A stretch of 64,000 nt of DNA from Ziziphus jujuba (Eukaryota > Streptophyta > Magnoliopsida > Rosales > Rhamnaceae). The stretch is taken from positions 6,757,001 to 6,821,000 of the forward strand of contig NC_083388.1 in the NCBI RefSeq assembly GCF_031755915.1. Direction: 5' to 3'. The notes beneath the pieces are model-generated. The model was given only the letters and a program-made list of their open reading frames with translations. It made no database searches and was not told the DNA's origin. Of this stretch, positions 38,981 to 51,760 are shown in pieces (the first letter of the stretch is position 1; every line of letters begins with the position of its first letter). A program made the position numbers and the translations under genes.

Positions 38981-39078
38981 CCAAACAAGTTTTCCATGTA
39001 AATTATATAGAAATGAAATGGTGGGGAAGGAGGGATGAAAATTTTGTAATGTTAGTTTCACGAAGTATTATAGGGGTT

Positions 39079-39385
39079 AAGTGGGTCACCACCACCACAA
39101 TAGGCGGCCACATAGACCAAACAACTTGTCCAGGGGCAATGCTAACAATATCCTTGCAAACGCAGGACATGCCAATTGCCTTAATGGCTTGGCAATTGTG
39201 TCCTCTTGTTGTTTTCTATGGATGGTTGGCATCCAAATAACACTGCTGTGCCCATCAATCAGCTGGCAGTCCTCCACAGCTCCCATGTACTTCAACCCCA
39301 TAAGAGTTAAAAAACTTGGATGCTTGCTGCTGCTCATCAACAACCTTGTCATGGTCAAGCAAGGATTCATTGGCATTTCCAATTC
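39079..39385 (-). pseudogene. Probable relic of an eight-cysteine (prolamin/LTP-like) gene
   Basis: One minus-strand frame reads, with two stop codons, through SCGGLPAD, WAQQCYLDANHP, NCQAIKAIGMSCVCKDIVS and GQVVWSMWPP. The C, QC, C, CVC spacing and the string NCQAIKAIGMSCVCKDI resemble GSCCKAVKAVDVRCVCNFV of the intact gene at 40.3-40.8 kb, 1 kb away on the same strand. It lacks a recognisable signal peptide and the last two cysteines. The region is GC-richer than the spacer around it, as expected of former coding DNA. The assignment is tentative. Confidence 0.4.
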
Positions 39386-39439
39386 ATTTCAATGTCTGAA
39401 TGGCAATTCAAATAGCACCCTCTGAAAAGTTGTCCCTAA

Positions 39440-40265
39440 CATTGTAGCATTTTATCAACTTATTATCAATTCGACATTGTACCTAAATCGTATTCATTTT
39501 AATTTCTTTTAACGGTGCAATATAATTAGAAATTAAATCGTATGGTATACTTATTTTTATATGGTTTGAGTCTTAGAAGACTGTGTGTGCGGATAGGGGG
39601 TCTCCATCGAGGAAAATTTAGAATATGCTTGGCCCAGTCTTTGATTCTTTATACAAGGAGTTTTGTATGTATTAAACAGTAAAATAAACCTTCTTTTTAT
39701 TTTTATTTTTTAATTTTGTTTCTTATTAAATGAAAAGTGAGAAATGATCTTCGTAATACCTTGTAGCTGTGGAAAAAATCCGTTCATGTTAGAATAAAAT
39801 TTACAGGTTTAATTATTTCGTTAATCAGGATATAAACTTATTTACCTTTTTTTTTTTTTTTTGTCCGTTTAGTATTTGATATTAATTGCTATGGAGAATA
39901 TCCTCTAATAGTTTTTTTTATAAAATTTGTTTGTCTATATTTTTTAGCTTACAAAATACAGAAACACCAACGTCAGAGAGTACAAAAATTTTCAATCTTC
40001 ACTCATTGATTTTGACATTTTGCAGAGTATGAAAGTACATATAAGCCAAAATTAATTATCAAGGTTATGACCAAATCGAATAGTTTCCAACTCATAAGTT
40101 ACTCAGTACTCAGTGCTTGCCAATTAATACTTAAATGTTGACCAAAAAAATTAGTACCAAAAGAAAACAACAAATTAAATTAATCCTCAAACATATGACT
40201 AGAGGATTTTCCATAACAAATAAGGATTCAAACAATAACCATTTCCACGTCCACCACTTCTTTCT
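39440..40265. other. Intergenic DNA between the eight-cysteine relic and copy 1
   Basis: AT-rich spacer with a T run at 39847-39862. Nothing recognisable. Confidence 0.55.
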
Positions 40266-40270
40266 CTTCT

Positions 40271-40803
40271 CTAATTCTTGTTCTGATGGACAGTATAACC
40301 TGTACATGCAATTACATTTAAGCGTTACAACTTTTATCATATTTTTGCACTGTTTGGTAGAATAATTTTAATTACATAGTTCTAACTTCTAAGATTAAAA
40401 AAATAATAACAATAATAGAACAACATATTATCATTTATATGGTGATTAATGACTTACTTCCACATTTTGTTCCGGATTTAATCTTCTTGCCACAAGATCG
40501 TGCTACATAGACCACCTTTTCCATGTCGACTATTTGTTCGATATCTTTGGTAACAAAGTTGCACACACATCGAACATCCACCGCCTTCACCGCCTTGCAA
40601 CAAGACCCTAATGGCTTCACCTTCGGTCCCGTTTTCATGACGTAGTTGGAGCACTGTGAAACAAGATTACCTAAAACACTCTTGTCTTTGCAATTTTGTG
40701 CCATGACTTGGTTGCTGCCGCTGGAGACCAATAATGCAGCAACTAGCAACATAGCCAGGCCCAAGCAACGAACACTACCATGAGTGATAGTTGAAATTGC
40801 CAT
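40271..40803 (-). CDS. Secreted eight-cysteine protein, prolamin/lipid-transfer fold (array copy 1)
   Basis: Exon 1 is 40803-40458 and exon 2 is 40299-40271, joined by a GTAAGT...CAG intron, for 124 residues. The N terminus (to about residue 36) is a signal peptide with core LGLAMLLVAALLV and end QVMAQ. The mature part has the eight-cysteine pattern C-C-CC-CxC-C-C: NCKD, SQCSNY, GSCCKAVKAVDVRCVC, ARSCGKK, TKCGS. Exon 2 completes the tail as SYTVHQNKN. The family is the bifunctional inhibitor/LTP/2S albumin superfamily, and the blocks resemble Arabidopsis At3g52130-type proteins. The function is unknown and secretion is inferred from the signal peptide. It is the most diverged of the copies and has intact cysteines. 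Confidence 0.88.
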
Positions 40804-40832
40804 TCCTAATATATTTGGTGCTCTCTAATTTA

Positions 40833-40876
40833 CTTCTTTAGAGATAGAAACTGTATCCTATAATTATGTAATGTTT

Positions 40877-40917
<41 letters not shown>

Positions 40918-40939
40918 ATATATATATATATATATATGT

Positions 40940-40972
<33 letters not shown>

Positions 40973-41117
40973 AATATTAATTAATATGTGAAGTCACGGA
41001 TATTTTGACCTATAGTAATATTATTCCATCCATGTGCATCAAAGGGTATTGGAAAATAAAACTAGTTATTTCTTTATAGATAGAAACTTTATCCTATAAT
41101 TATGTAATGTTTGGGGG

Positions 41118-41186
<69 letters not shown>

Positions 41187-41290
41187 AATATGAATTACTA
41201 TGTGAAGTCACGGATATTTTGACCTTTAGTAATATTATTCCATCCATGTGCATCAAAGGGTGATTGGAAAATAAAAGTACTAGTTAAAAT
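40833..41290. repeat. 236 bp tandem duplication with compound AC/AT/GA microsatellites
   Basis: Two copies with period 236 bp start TTCTTTA(G/T)AGATAGAAAC. Each contains a (CA)n-(TA)n-(GA)n compound microsatellite and then TATGTGAAGTCACGGATATT and CATCCATGTGCATCAAAGGG. The unit covers the sequence just upstream of the copy 1 start codon, so that gene's proximal promoter is duplicated. Confidence 0.92.
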
Positions 41291-41998
41291 CAAAAAGACA
41301 AATGATGGTTTGGGCTATGTATATAACTATGATATATTGAAAAACTTACAAATAAGGATTGTGAGACACAACCATTTATAATTATTAGAACATATAGAAT
41401 ATGCAAATCTATTGGCGATAGATATTGTCTCTTATATTCATTTTCTATAAATGCCTTAGTATATCAAAACTAATATATAAGTTTGATATAATAAAAGACT
41501 TGGTGAGAAATTGGAAATATAGTTATTAACAGTCATCAAATCATACAGAACATAAAAATCTAATAGGTGTAGATATTATCTTTTATAATCATTTTTCATT
41601 AATTCATATGCTTTTTTGCTCCAGGAAAGGTCCTTTGAGTCCATTCTCTCACTCTACCTAAAGAGACAATTAATGATACTTGATGTTTGGGTGCATCTCA
41701 TGCATCCCTTCCCTCGTTAATAATTCTAATTTGGATCACTATAGTTAGTTTCAAATAAAAATCATATTATTTTATTAAACTAAAACACATTTTTGATAAT
41801 TATTAGATTGCAATAAGCACTAAGATTTAAAATAAAAAAAAATTCAAATATATATTCAGTTATATACTAAAATCCTATTCAGAAAAAATAAAACTGATTA
41901 AAATTTAATGATTAATAAATATAATTTTAAATATTAATATTTAATTAAAAAATAAAAAATTTATATTAATCTTTATATTAAAAATCTAATTTAAATAT

Positions 41999-42000
<2 letters not shown>

Positions 42001-42062
<62 letters not shown>
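42001..42062. repeat. (CT)31 microsatellite followed by (GT)n
   Basis: An uninterrupted CT run of about 62 bases, followed by GTGCGTGTGTGTGTATAT and more GT. Confidence 0.97.
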
Positions 42063-42066
<4 letters not shown>

Positions 42067-42724
42067 GTGTGTGTGTATATATCTGTGTCTGTGTGTGTGT
42101 GTGTAGATGGCCTTTTTTGTTAAATACGTATAGATGCCGTTGTTTATGGTGAAGACAAAATATTACATGTCAGCATCACATGGACATGCCCCTCCATGTC
42201 ACATGGAAATTGTCCTGACCAATGTCTTGGTGGGAAAAAGAACAAAATCACTCATCAGTACGTCGAATTCTGTCAAGAAAGGTCCAAATATGTCTCATAG
42301 ACGTACCATTTTTTTTTTTTTAATCCATTTCGGAGATCAAATATATGTACTCCTTAAACCTCTTTTTTTTTTTTTTTGGTGGGGTGGGGGTGAGATTGGG
42401 GGAAAGTGGTGTCAGAGAGTTAGAGAGAATCAACTTCAAAATTCAACTAAATATTATGTGTTTCATGTATACAAATTAAGTTCTCTAATGAAGAATTCTG
42501 TGTCTACGATGAAGTTTGTGTCTGCACAAAATTTACTTATTTTATATAACTACAAGTTTGGAGGAATATTCACAGAATCAAATGTAATATATATATATAT
42601 ATATATATATGGTCTTTTTATTTGCAGATACAAAATATTATTATCGATGATAATAATAATTTTTATGTCTTATATATATTTACAGGTTTTTTATGGATGT
42701 CAATATCATAGAATTCTTATATAG

Positions 42725-42758
<34 letters not shown>

Positions 42759-45700
42759 GATGAAAACTAATGTAATAATTTAGTAGTCAAGCTGAAGTCA
42801 CATGGCGAGAGCCAGTTCAAAGATGGTTAGGGCTTGTCTATGACTAAACGCTTGATGAAATTTTTATCATAAAAAAAGAAAAAAAATGCTTGATGAAACT
42901 GGATCATGTTATGGTTGATCCAGATATGGTCCCAGAAGTATTACTTTCTCATGACAGGTTCTAAATAGGATTAGTTAAAAATTTTCACAGATAAAAAATA
43001 GTTACAGCTAGCCAGCTAACAGAAGAAAAGTTTATGAAAACGTTAAATTGTTTAATAAAACAAAATTATGGAGGTGTGACTCGTGTATTCCATTGAAAGA
43101 AGAGGATATGTGGGGTGTAATTTTTACATTATTTTTAAACGCTAATTCTCACTTTGCATTTCTCTTCTATGTAACCCTCTATCTTTCTTCCTATTTTCAT
43201 TGGAAACGAAAAATCCACCCCTATTAACCGTTTTATTTTTATTTTATTTTTTTTGTTTGGAACAGCAGTCTATATACTCTTGCATTTCTTTTTCCACATT
43301 TCTTTCTCAAGAAATAATTTTACAGCTAATTTTAACAAATGTCTGATCTATTTTCATTTTCCCATTTCCATGTGTATTTGAAGTAATATATTCTCAAGCA
43401 TTTCATAGTTTAGGAATGTGAGTTTCTAAATTTCAATATATCAGCTTGCTGAAAATGAAAAAGATTACGAAAGAAAAAAAAGACGAATAAAATTAACTTG
43501 GCTAAATATCAATCATGGAGCTATAGTTAATCATTAATTTTCTTTCAACTTTAAAGTAGTAAAGTAGCAACTAGCAAGTAAAAACTAGACATAAATAAGA
43601 ATCTTTCTTCTTGTCGTGCGAAAGCAAGATAATTTCATGACGTTTTTCTACCCTTTTCCCGGAAAATAATAATACGTCCTTGGATTGGAGGGGCGGCTTG
43701 AGAGAAAGTGCATCTATAGGAAAAATATTAATCAAATATATTCAAAATGATCCGAATCTTTTGACTAATCTTCTATTTCATTTCACACGCCACTTTATTT
43801 ATAAAAATTAGAAAAGCAATAAACTAAATAAAGTGAAAATAAATAATTACTTTTAAAATGGTATGAAATTTTGTAATCAGCGCCAATGAAAATAGAAAAT
43901 GAAAAAATATTAACATGAATCTAAATTTTGAATTTTTTTTTTTTTCCTCTTTATCTATGTCCACTATAAATATGATATAACCTTCATTTAAACACATTAA
44001 CAAAAACTAAAATAAACCAAGTGAATATAGTATAACTGTTTTTAAAGATAAAGTAAAAAATTTCTATCACTAGTAAAATAGAAGTGGAAATAGAAAAGTA
44101 AAGACAAAATATCTTTATCTATAATGCTTCACTAAGACTATGAGCATCTTCAATAAGAATGTCAATTTGTGAAAATTAACAAACCATATAAACAAATATA
44201 GGCATTGTTTTTGAACAAATTGTTTTTTAATTAAATATTTACAATGATTGTTAAGCTAATATGGTCCTACAAATTACCAAGGTGCATGCATACTTTTTGG
44301 AGGCTCTATAGACATTCTAAATTATCCTTGTAACATTTCTATTAAAAAGTCATTTATTTTTTCCTAAAAAGAAAAAAATTATAATATATGTAATTAACTA
44401 ATAGCTTTTTGGCATAATTATGTTGCATTCATGTCACCTAGATTTCAACATTGTTATTTTTTATGTCACACAAATAATAATTCATATTCAACATTAATTG
44501 GAGATGCTCTAAGCCAATTGGGTTTACACAATGTTATAATCTACACTATTTATTTAATAATTGTTTTTGTAATCAATTCAATTTGATTATTTTTGGCTGA
44601 ACAGTTGTTAAAAATTCGGTCTTATTTGATTTTTACCAAAAGATACCTTAAAATTTCAATTGGATAAAAATGAAGGATATTCTTATAAATAAACTATATT
44701 CTATAAATAAAAGCCCAAAGTACAAAACCTTGAAGCAAAAGTAGTAAAATACAAAGAATTGTCCTTTTAAATATCTTTCTCTTTTCAAGTTTTTGAAAAC
44801 TTTTTGGTTTGTTTGGTGCATTAGAAAGAAAGTGAAGTCTTTTAGAATATTTCCAATAATTTTATCTATTGCTAAATTAGTTTTGCCAAGATAACCATTT
44901 AAGAAAAACATTTTCAATATATTTATCTAAACACTTTATTGATGTGTAAAAAAAAAAAAAAAATATACCATCATGATAATTCTCTATTTTTTAAAATCCA
45001 TTATAAAGTTTTTTTAAAAATATATTTTTTTTTCAAAAAGTTATTTAAAAACAAAAATTGATAGAATGTATATAATTAATTAATTAATTAATAATATATA
45101 CAATTGGAAAGCAAATTAAAAATTAACTTATATTCATATAATCTAATTTAAATTTAAATAATATTAACTTCTATATTGGCATATAGACAAGAACCACATT
45201 AATAATTATACTTTTGGTTTTGTCTGCCATTTTTTTCCATATGGATAGATGCTAGTGCATCCATCTTTTGCATTATTGAGGTTAGGTGAATTTGTATCAG
45301 AATATGTGCTCTTGTAATTTGTCGTGACATTTTATGTCGGACGTCTCAGAGGGGTACATTTACTATTTCTCAATTATTTTTTGTATAATTTCATCAAAAA
45401 CAACATTTCATTTACAATTCCAAGTCTTTCTCACTCTTTATTTTCAAAAAAAAGTCCCTCTCACTTTTACCAAAGAAAACAAAATCTCTCTCACTCTTGT
45501 TGATCAAGGAAAATCTCTCTCGCTCTCACCTTCATAACGACAACTTTTTTTTTTTTTTTTTTTGTTTTTTTGAGTGGTCATCACGACGACTATAATAATA
45601 AAGGAACTCATGCAATAAATTGACAAAATGAAAAACGTGAAATTCTTTTTCTTGATTTATCTGGACTATAATAAAGAAAAGATCCAAAATATAGAAAACA

Positions 45701-45872
45701 TTGAATATGAAAATGTAGAAATATCTTTGATTCTTCTCCTATTATACAGATAACGAGAGGGTTGGAAGACTTAAAATCTAAGGTTATTTTCATACTTTTA
45801 ATTTTTCAATTCATCAATTTAGATAATTGATTTTTAAATTTATTACAATTTCGACCTTTTTAATTTTGTTTG

Positions 45873-45950
45873 ATTGGGCCTTTCATAATTAATTATATTA
45901 AATTTTGAAATATTGGGCCTTTCATAATTAATTATATTAAATTTTGAAAT
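45873..45950. repeat. 39 bp tandem duplication
   Basis: Two identical adjacent copies of a 39 bp unit starting ATTGGGCCTTTCATAATT, in AT-rich spacer. Confidence 0.93.
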
Positions 45951-46889
45951 AAAAAAATACTAAAAAGTGCAAAATTTTAAAATTAATTTGAGAAATTTAC
46001 ACTTTAGATTTTTGTGGTTTGAATTTTGATACCATTTAGTACCAGTCTAGTTACACATACCAACTTTTTTTTTTTGTTCAAAAAAAATAAAATAAAGGGT
46101 ACTAAAAATTAAAGTATTAAAAATAATTTTAATATTTTACATTTTAATATTTTTTTAGTTTAAATTTGATATAATTTAATACCAATTCATGTAAGATGAT
46201 AGTTAAACTTTATAATTAAAAGTTAACAAAGAATATTGAATTACTAATAATCCTAAAAGTTTAATTGATGGAAGATCAATTTTCATTTGATTTTTATTTT
46301 TCTCTAATATTCATTTCAAATGTAAGTTCACCTTTTTTGGACTTATCTGGATTTTTATATGTATTTTTTAATTTATTATTTATTTTGAATGTAGTTGTTC
46401 GGTTTTAAATTGAAAACCTTACATCTTTTGATCCCGCATAAGAACAAAAGTATGGTCAAGGAAAATAAAACTGTTCTCAATTATTATTCTCAATTATTCA
46501 CTTTGAAAAAACATGATATATACACGATAGTAGCTTCATCTCTATATCACAACATAGTTATCAATAGTAGCTACAGTTATCAATAGTAGCTAAATAATTG
46601 TTATAGCTAAGCAAGCAAGATACAGTAGTTATCTATTATTTGATGGGACTCTTATTTAAAATACTATTTTGGGACAGGTTGGCTATCATATCCAAATGGC
46701 AATAAATTTAAAAACCAAAGGCCTAAATTATAGAATTGAAAATTTAAGAACCTAAATTCTAAAACCATAAAATTTGGGAGTGTAAAAATGCAATTATCCC
46801 TAAAATTTATATATAAGTAGCTCTTCCAACGCCTACTTCTCCAAGCTTTTATATTAATTTTCTTACAAGGCTTTGATCTTATAGCTTTA

Positions 46890-48383
46890 ATGGAGTTGTA
46901 TCGTTGCCTTTCCATCCTCTGCTGTCTGGTACAATACAACTTTAAATATTATATTTGCAAATAAAAAGCTAATTAATTTGTTTACTTACTTTTTTCACTG
47001 CTTAATTTTGTCGATGGCAGCTTGCAATTCTCAGAAGCAATGCTTTCAAGGATGATAAATGGCAGTTATCTAATTACTGGCACTCCGCTTTGCCACATAC
47101 CAAGTTGCCAAAATCTCTGCAGAATACTTTACAGCTCGGTTAGTAATTCATATATACAAAATTTTCCTATGGTGGGGGACAACCGAACCGATCACACACG
47201 ATCAATGATGATCGGATGATGATTAGATGGTTATTATCCACTATAATAGATGTACATACATATATGTACATATATGCATATACACACACATCCTATTGCA
47301 AATAATTTATTGATTGTATTGCCAAAATTATATGTAATTGAACATTAGGTTTATATATATGGAACCACGGTGTTGCACTTTAATTAATTTGAGTAACAAA
47401 TACATGTTTAATTACTATATATAATATGAGATAAGATTGAGTTTCAATATTGATGGATGTGCTTTGAGAATTTCAATATTGTTCTTCTGCACAGAAAATT
47501 GTAGCACTTTCTTTCTATCTTTTTTTTTTTTTTTTTTTTTCCTTTTTTCTAACAGTTCAATTTTTTCTCCATTTTTTTATGCCAATATTCCAATCTGAAA
47601 GATGAAGAGCCAATTTTCAACAGTATCAATGTCAAAACAATACTTCAACGATCTGCCGTGCCAACATTAGGCAATGATGATAACTACGCTAAAGCTGCTT
47701 CAGAGAAAGTCCAACTAATTGAGCCTGATGTGACTATGTTCTTCCTGCAAAATGATCTACATTCCGGGAAGAAAATGAAGCTCCACTTTCCAAAATCCAC
47801 AAACCAGGCTAAATTCTTGCCCCGCAAGGTATCTGAATCCATACCCTTTTCGACCACAAAGTTGCCAGAAATTCTAAACCGCTTTGGGATTCAACCAAAA
47901 TCAGTAGAAGCAGAAACACTTCGACAAACCATCGAAGAATGCGAGCAAGCAGGCATCGAAGGCGAAGACAAGTACTGCGCAACATCATTGGAAGCCATGG
48001 TCGAATTCAGTGTGTCTAAGCTTGGAAACAAGAACATCAATGTGTTGTCCATAGAGTCGGATAAGGGAATTAGCAAACAGGTTTATAGCATAGTTGACAA
48101 GGGAGTGAAAAAGATAGGAGATAGATCGGTTATTTGCCATAAACAGAAGTATGCTTATGCTGTGTTTTATTGCCATGAAATAAAGGCAACAAAAACTTAC
48201 ACGGTGTCAATGGTGGGAAATGATGGGACAAAAGCTAAAGCAGTAGCTGTTTGCCATACCGATACACGTACTTGGAACCATGATAATTTTGCTTTTCAGC
48301 TGCTCAAAATTAAGCCAGGGACTGTCCCTATTTGCCATTTCCTTAATAGTGATACTCTTGTTTGGGTCCAAACTAGCAATTAG
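46890..48383 (+). CDS. BURP-domain secreted protein (RD22-like)
   Basis: Exon 1 (46890-46928) encodes MELYRCLSILCCL. Exon 2 (47021-47138) encodes LAILRSNAFKDD and NYWHSALPHTKLPKSLQNTL, the usual YWxxxLPxTxxPxxL segment of BURP proteins. Exon 3 starts near 47602 (the acceptor is not certain) and runs to 48383, giving about 312 residues. The BURP domain is complete: VTMFFLQNDLHSGKKMKLHF, PFSTTKLPEILNRF, and four CH pairs with spacings of 10, 25 and 25 residues (ICHKQKY, YCHEIK, VCHTDT, ICHFLN). The first 20-odd residues act as a signal peptide. There is almost no repeat or variable spacer between the YWH segment and the BURP domain. BURP proteins are apoplastic, plant-specific and often stress- or seed-related; some are polygalacturonase subunits and a few form peptide macrocycles. 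The function here is unknown. Confidence 0.9.
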
Positions 48384-48944
48384 TTTGTATATGCTCAAAG
48401 ACTCAACATTTGGTATGCGTGCTTTTTTTTTGTTTTTTTGGGGGGGGTTGTTGGTTTGGGTGGCCGTGATGTATTTGTAGTTTGAAGGTGTGGCAGGTAT
48501 TTCCAATAAGAAAATTGGAAAAAAGCTATAGAAAAAAAAAAAGAAGGTGTGGAAGATATTTTTGTAGTATATTATATTATCAATCTGCATATGTACATTA
48601 GGTGTATGGTTCAACCTATGTTGCTTTCTCTCCAAAAAATTTTAAAATAAAAATCTATGCTTAAGACTTTGATATGTTGTAGCTAATTAATTAAACTACA
48701 TATATATATATATATATATACGTATGTATGTGGGCGAAAATTGTCATAAATTCTTCAAGGGAAAGTTGGCAAATAGAAACAATCCCTAGACATCCAATTC
48801 CTCAATGAATCATGATTAGGAAAAAACGATGATTTTTTTTTTTTTATATTATTATTATAAAGGATGACTGGTCTTATTCATAAACCATAGTTTATAAAGA
48901 TCCTATAATATTGGGCTTAACCTCCCCCTCTCAAGCATCCCTTC

Positions 48945-49583
48945 CTAGTGCATTTGGAACCGTATAACCTGAAAAACAAACATTAGATAAATAAGAATAT
49001 ACATTTTTCTATATATAGAAATAGTAATATTTTAAGATTAAAAAAATAAATAACTATGGAACGGTATAAGTATAATATCATGTACATACATTAAGATATA
49101 TCATTATTTTTTTTATATAAAATTAAATATTACATGTTTGTTTGAATATATACATATATACGAATATATTCTAATCTATATAGCTGTGAAGATATATATA
49201 TATATATATATATATACGAAAACGAAATAAAAATATAATGGGCCAGATTGCAAAAATCTCACTTCCACATTAGAGGCTCCTTTGGGGACGTCCAGCCCAC
49301 AACTTCTGCCCACGAATACCGCCTTGTCCATGCTAATTAGCTTTTCGATTTCCTTTGTGACCAAATTACAAACACATGGTATGTCCAAGCTCTTCTCCAC
49401 CGTGCAACACCTCTCCGATGGCAGCGTCTGCGGTCCAGATTTTGACACGTATTTCCCACAGTGTGCTATCAGACTGGGAATTCTTGCTTCGCATTGAGCT
49501 CGGACACCGGAGTTACCCAAGACTAACATTCCAGCCATCAAGGAAACCGTAAAGCACAAGCCACGACCTCCGGCTACCACCAT
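48945..49583 (-). CDS. Eight-cysteine secreted protein, array copy 2, with C-terminal frameshift
   Basis: Exon 1 is 49583-49263 and exon 2 begins at 48968. The signal peptide (LCFTVSLMAGMLVLGNSGVRAQ) and first seven cysteines (QCEA, HCGKY, RCC, CVC, SCG) are normal. Compared with copies 4 and 5, the sequence after VPKGA has a net +2 change (TCTAA in place of AAA just before TGTGGAA). The KCGS of the eighth cysteine is therefore read as SNVE. After splicing, exon 2 is read out of frame as VIRFQMH and stops at 48945. Exon 2 still encodes the usual SYTVPNALG in the ancestral frame. The product would be about 114 residues with seven cysteines. It may be recently inactivated or make a variant. Confidence 0.75.
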
Positions 49584-49674
49584 TTGAAGTAGTTCACAAA
49601 TACTTTGCTAAACCCTCAAAAAAAGTATAGAAATTTTTGTTTGCTGTATTTTTTAATTTAGATTGTTGCGTTAC

Positions 49675-49682
49675 ATATATAT
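49675..49682 (-). promoter_or_regulatory. Predicted TATA box of array copy 2
   Basis: A TATATATA string about 95 bases upstream of the copy 2 ATG, in the same position and context as in copies 3 and 4. Confidence 0.5.
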
Positions 49683-49759
49683 AATGGAATTCGTTGAGGT
49701 TCATCATCATCATTAATATTATTATTATTAACAAAGGTGGAGGTTCATTCATAGTGGTA

Positions 49760-51760
49760 ACAATTGCATGGTATTTTCCTTATTATCATTGAAGAAATTA
49801 AAGTGGAATGTAATTTAAGAAAAACTTTTTTATGCAACCCTTTTATGGGTGACCATAGATTGGATTAGAATATTGGATAAGATGAGTTAGTCTCTTATTT
49901 TCTTTTTTGTATGAGAACGGTTAGGAAAATTGAATGAGGAATAATTAACATAAATGTGAATTAAATTGAAAAGGAAATAATCTTCATTATTTGGTTGGAA
50001 AGGTATATAAGTGGCACATTTGTCAAGCAATTAATTGAAAAAAAAAAAAAAACAAACAAAGAAACCCAAAATTATTTGTTAATTGAGTAAAGAATTTCAA
50101 TTAAAAGGGATTTTTACTTAACCGTTTAATTTTGATAAGAGTTATATAGCTGAGCCATAATATTACTTGGAAGGTGCCAAAGGTGTGGGGATATATAAAG
50201 GCCTCTTTAATCGCTCACTATAAGTTTCCACGATGAATTTGACCAAATAATAAATGTCTCCAATTTTTTATCAAATTTAAATATAAGGGAATCTAAAGCA
50301 TAAATATGTACGGTTCACTTATTTTCTTTTTTTTATCCATACTGGAGGTGAGAGACCTTAAATTCATATCATTATTTGAAGACATGATAACTTTACTATT
50401 AAATTGTTTAATAAGGATGCATATGGTTTAAATTTAATTTTGCTATTTTCCTTGTATATATATTTGTCGTTTCATAGTATAATTTTAATATATATATATA
50501 TATAAAGAGTTAGCATATAAAAACGCAAAGCAAACATTTTTATTTTTATTTTTTTTTCTTTTTGCTTAAAACACTTTTAACTGTTTTTCTTTTCTTTTTT
50601 TTTAAATATAAAATATTTTTATAACAAGTGGCCCAACTCACAAAAATGTAGGCGAGAAAAGTTTATCAATTGGATCAATTTTAGCTGTCACAGAAACACT
50701 TCTAACCGTTAAGGAGAATTTGGCCCAATGTCCCCATAGGGAATGTCCCCATAGGGAATGAGGTTCACAATTTTTATTCCTTTATTTGTTTTTTTTTTTT
50801 TCTATCATTTAATATCTATTTTAACTTTGAAACAATAAAAAATGATTTGGATATCCTTTTATGTTTTACACAAACAAAGAACAAAAATATACTTTTTTAA
50901 AAAAGAAAACAAAGTACATGAAGTAATTGTTTTTACAAGAATACACAAAAATACAAAAAAACAAATCTTTCCATGGAAAAGCCAAAGGAAGCTTCATCTC
51001 GGCACCCAAAAAAAATACAAAGAAAAAACAAAAAAACAAAACTTCATCTCATCGCAGCACCTTTGAACGGCTATCTCCAAGGTAATTGTTTTAATATTTT
51101 TGTTTATTTGTTGCCGTGGACCGGTGTGGGTTTATTTTTATGTGGATTTTTTTCCTTGCCGTGATCGGTGTGGATTTGTTTTTGTGTTTATTTGTTGCCT
51201 TGCTATGGACCTGTGTGAATTTTTTTTTTTTTTTGTTTATTTGTTGCCTTATCGTTAAATACTTACAAATTTAGTACAATGTGAGACATTGAAACTTGTG
51301 ATTTATGTTTAAAACCGGCTAAAAATGTAGAATTTTTAGCTCTTTCAAACATCCAAAAGAACAACTGTGATTGGGCTGAGAAACACTTTCAATCTTTTAT
51401 TATTTTATAGTTCATGTATGTAGTTTTGTTCGGGACATTTTTCCAACAAAAAACTGTTGATTTATTCCAAAAATAAAATGTTAATCTGCTTTTTTTTTTT
51501 TATTGAAGAAAAAATGTGAATGTTTTATGTGTTAGATGGAAAATGTGATACCTAAATTAATGTTCTAATTCTCCTAAATTAATCTTTTAATTCTAAAAAT
51601 ATAATTGAACAAGTAACAACAAAGTAAAAACTACGTTTCCACCAGATCAATACCATCCCATATAATGATTATGGCTTTTGCTTTACTTTTGTTTTAGTAT
51701 GTCTTGTATACATATGATAGGTGGACACATAAATATTGTATATATTAAATGATATTTTAC
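49760..51760. other. Spacer between array copies 2 and 3
   Basis: AT-rich upstream DNA of copy 2, a tandem 17 bp duplication (AATGTCCCCATAGGG) at 50728-50760, a (TA)n run at 51764-51783, and scattered T runs. A stretch at 51110-51240 repeats variants of GTTTATTTGTTGCC three times. No gene is visible. Confidence 0.55.

Larger units (their letters stand above)
41300..46880. other. Gene-poor AT-rich spacer between copy 1 and the BURP gene
   Basis: Contains (CT)n at 42001-42062, (TA)n runs near 42588-42611 and 42726-42753, A/T homopolymers, and a (TTAA)n-like string near 45076-45091. The longest frame (42134-42724, plus) is low-complexity and crosses T runs and (TA)n, so I do not accept it as a gene. 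Confidence 0.6.

Noticed and set aside
39081..39425. Two long overlapping frames (plus 114 aa, minus 98 aa)
   Set aside because: Neither has a signal peptide or known motif. A third frame, with stops, gives a better explanation as an eight-cysteine relic.
42134..42724. 196-residue plus-strand frame
   Set aside because: It spans two T runs, a G-rich tract and a (TA)n run. It has no domain and looks like a chance frame in AT-rich DNA.
51110..51240. Three variants of a GTTTATTTGTTGCC string, considered as a possible satellite
   Set aside because: The copies are too short and too unevenly spaced to call a satellite.
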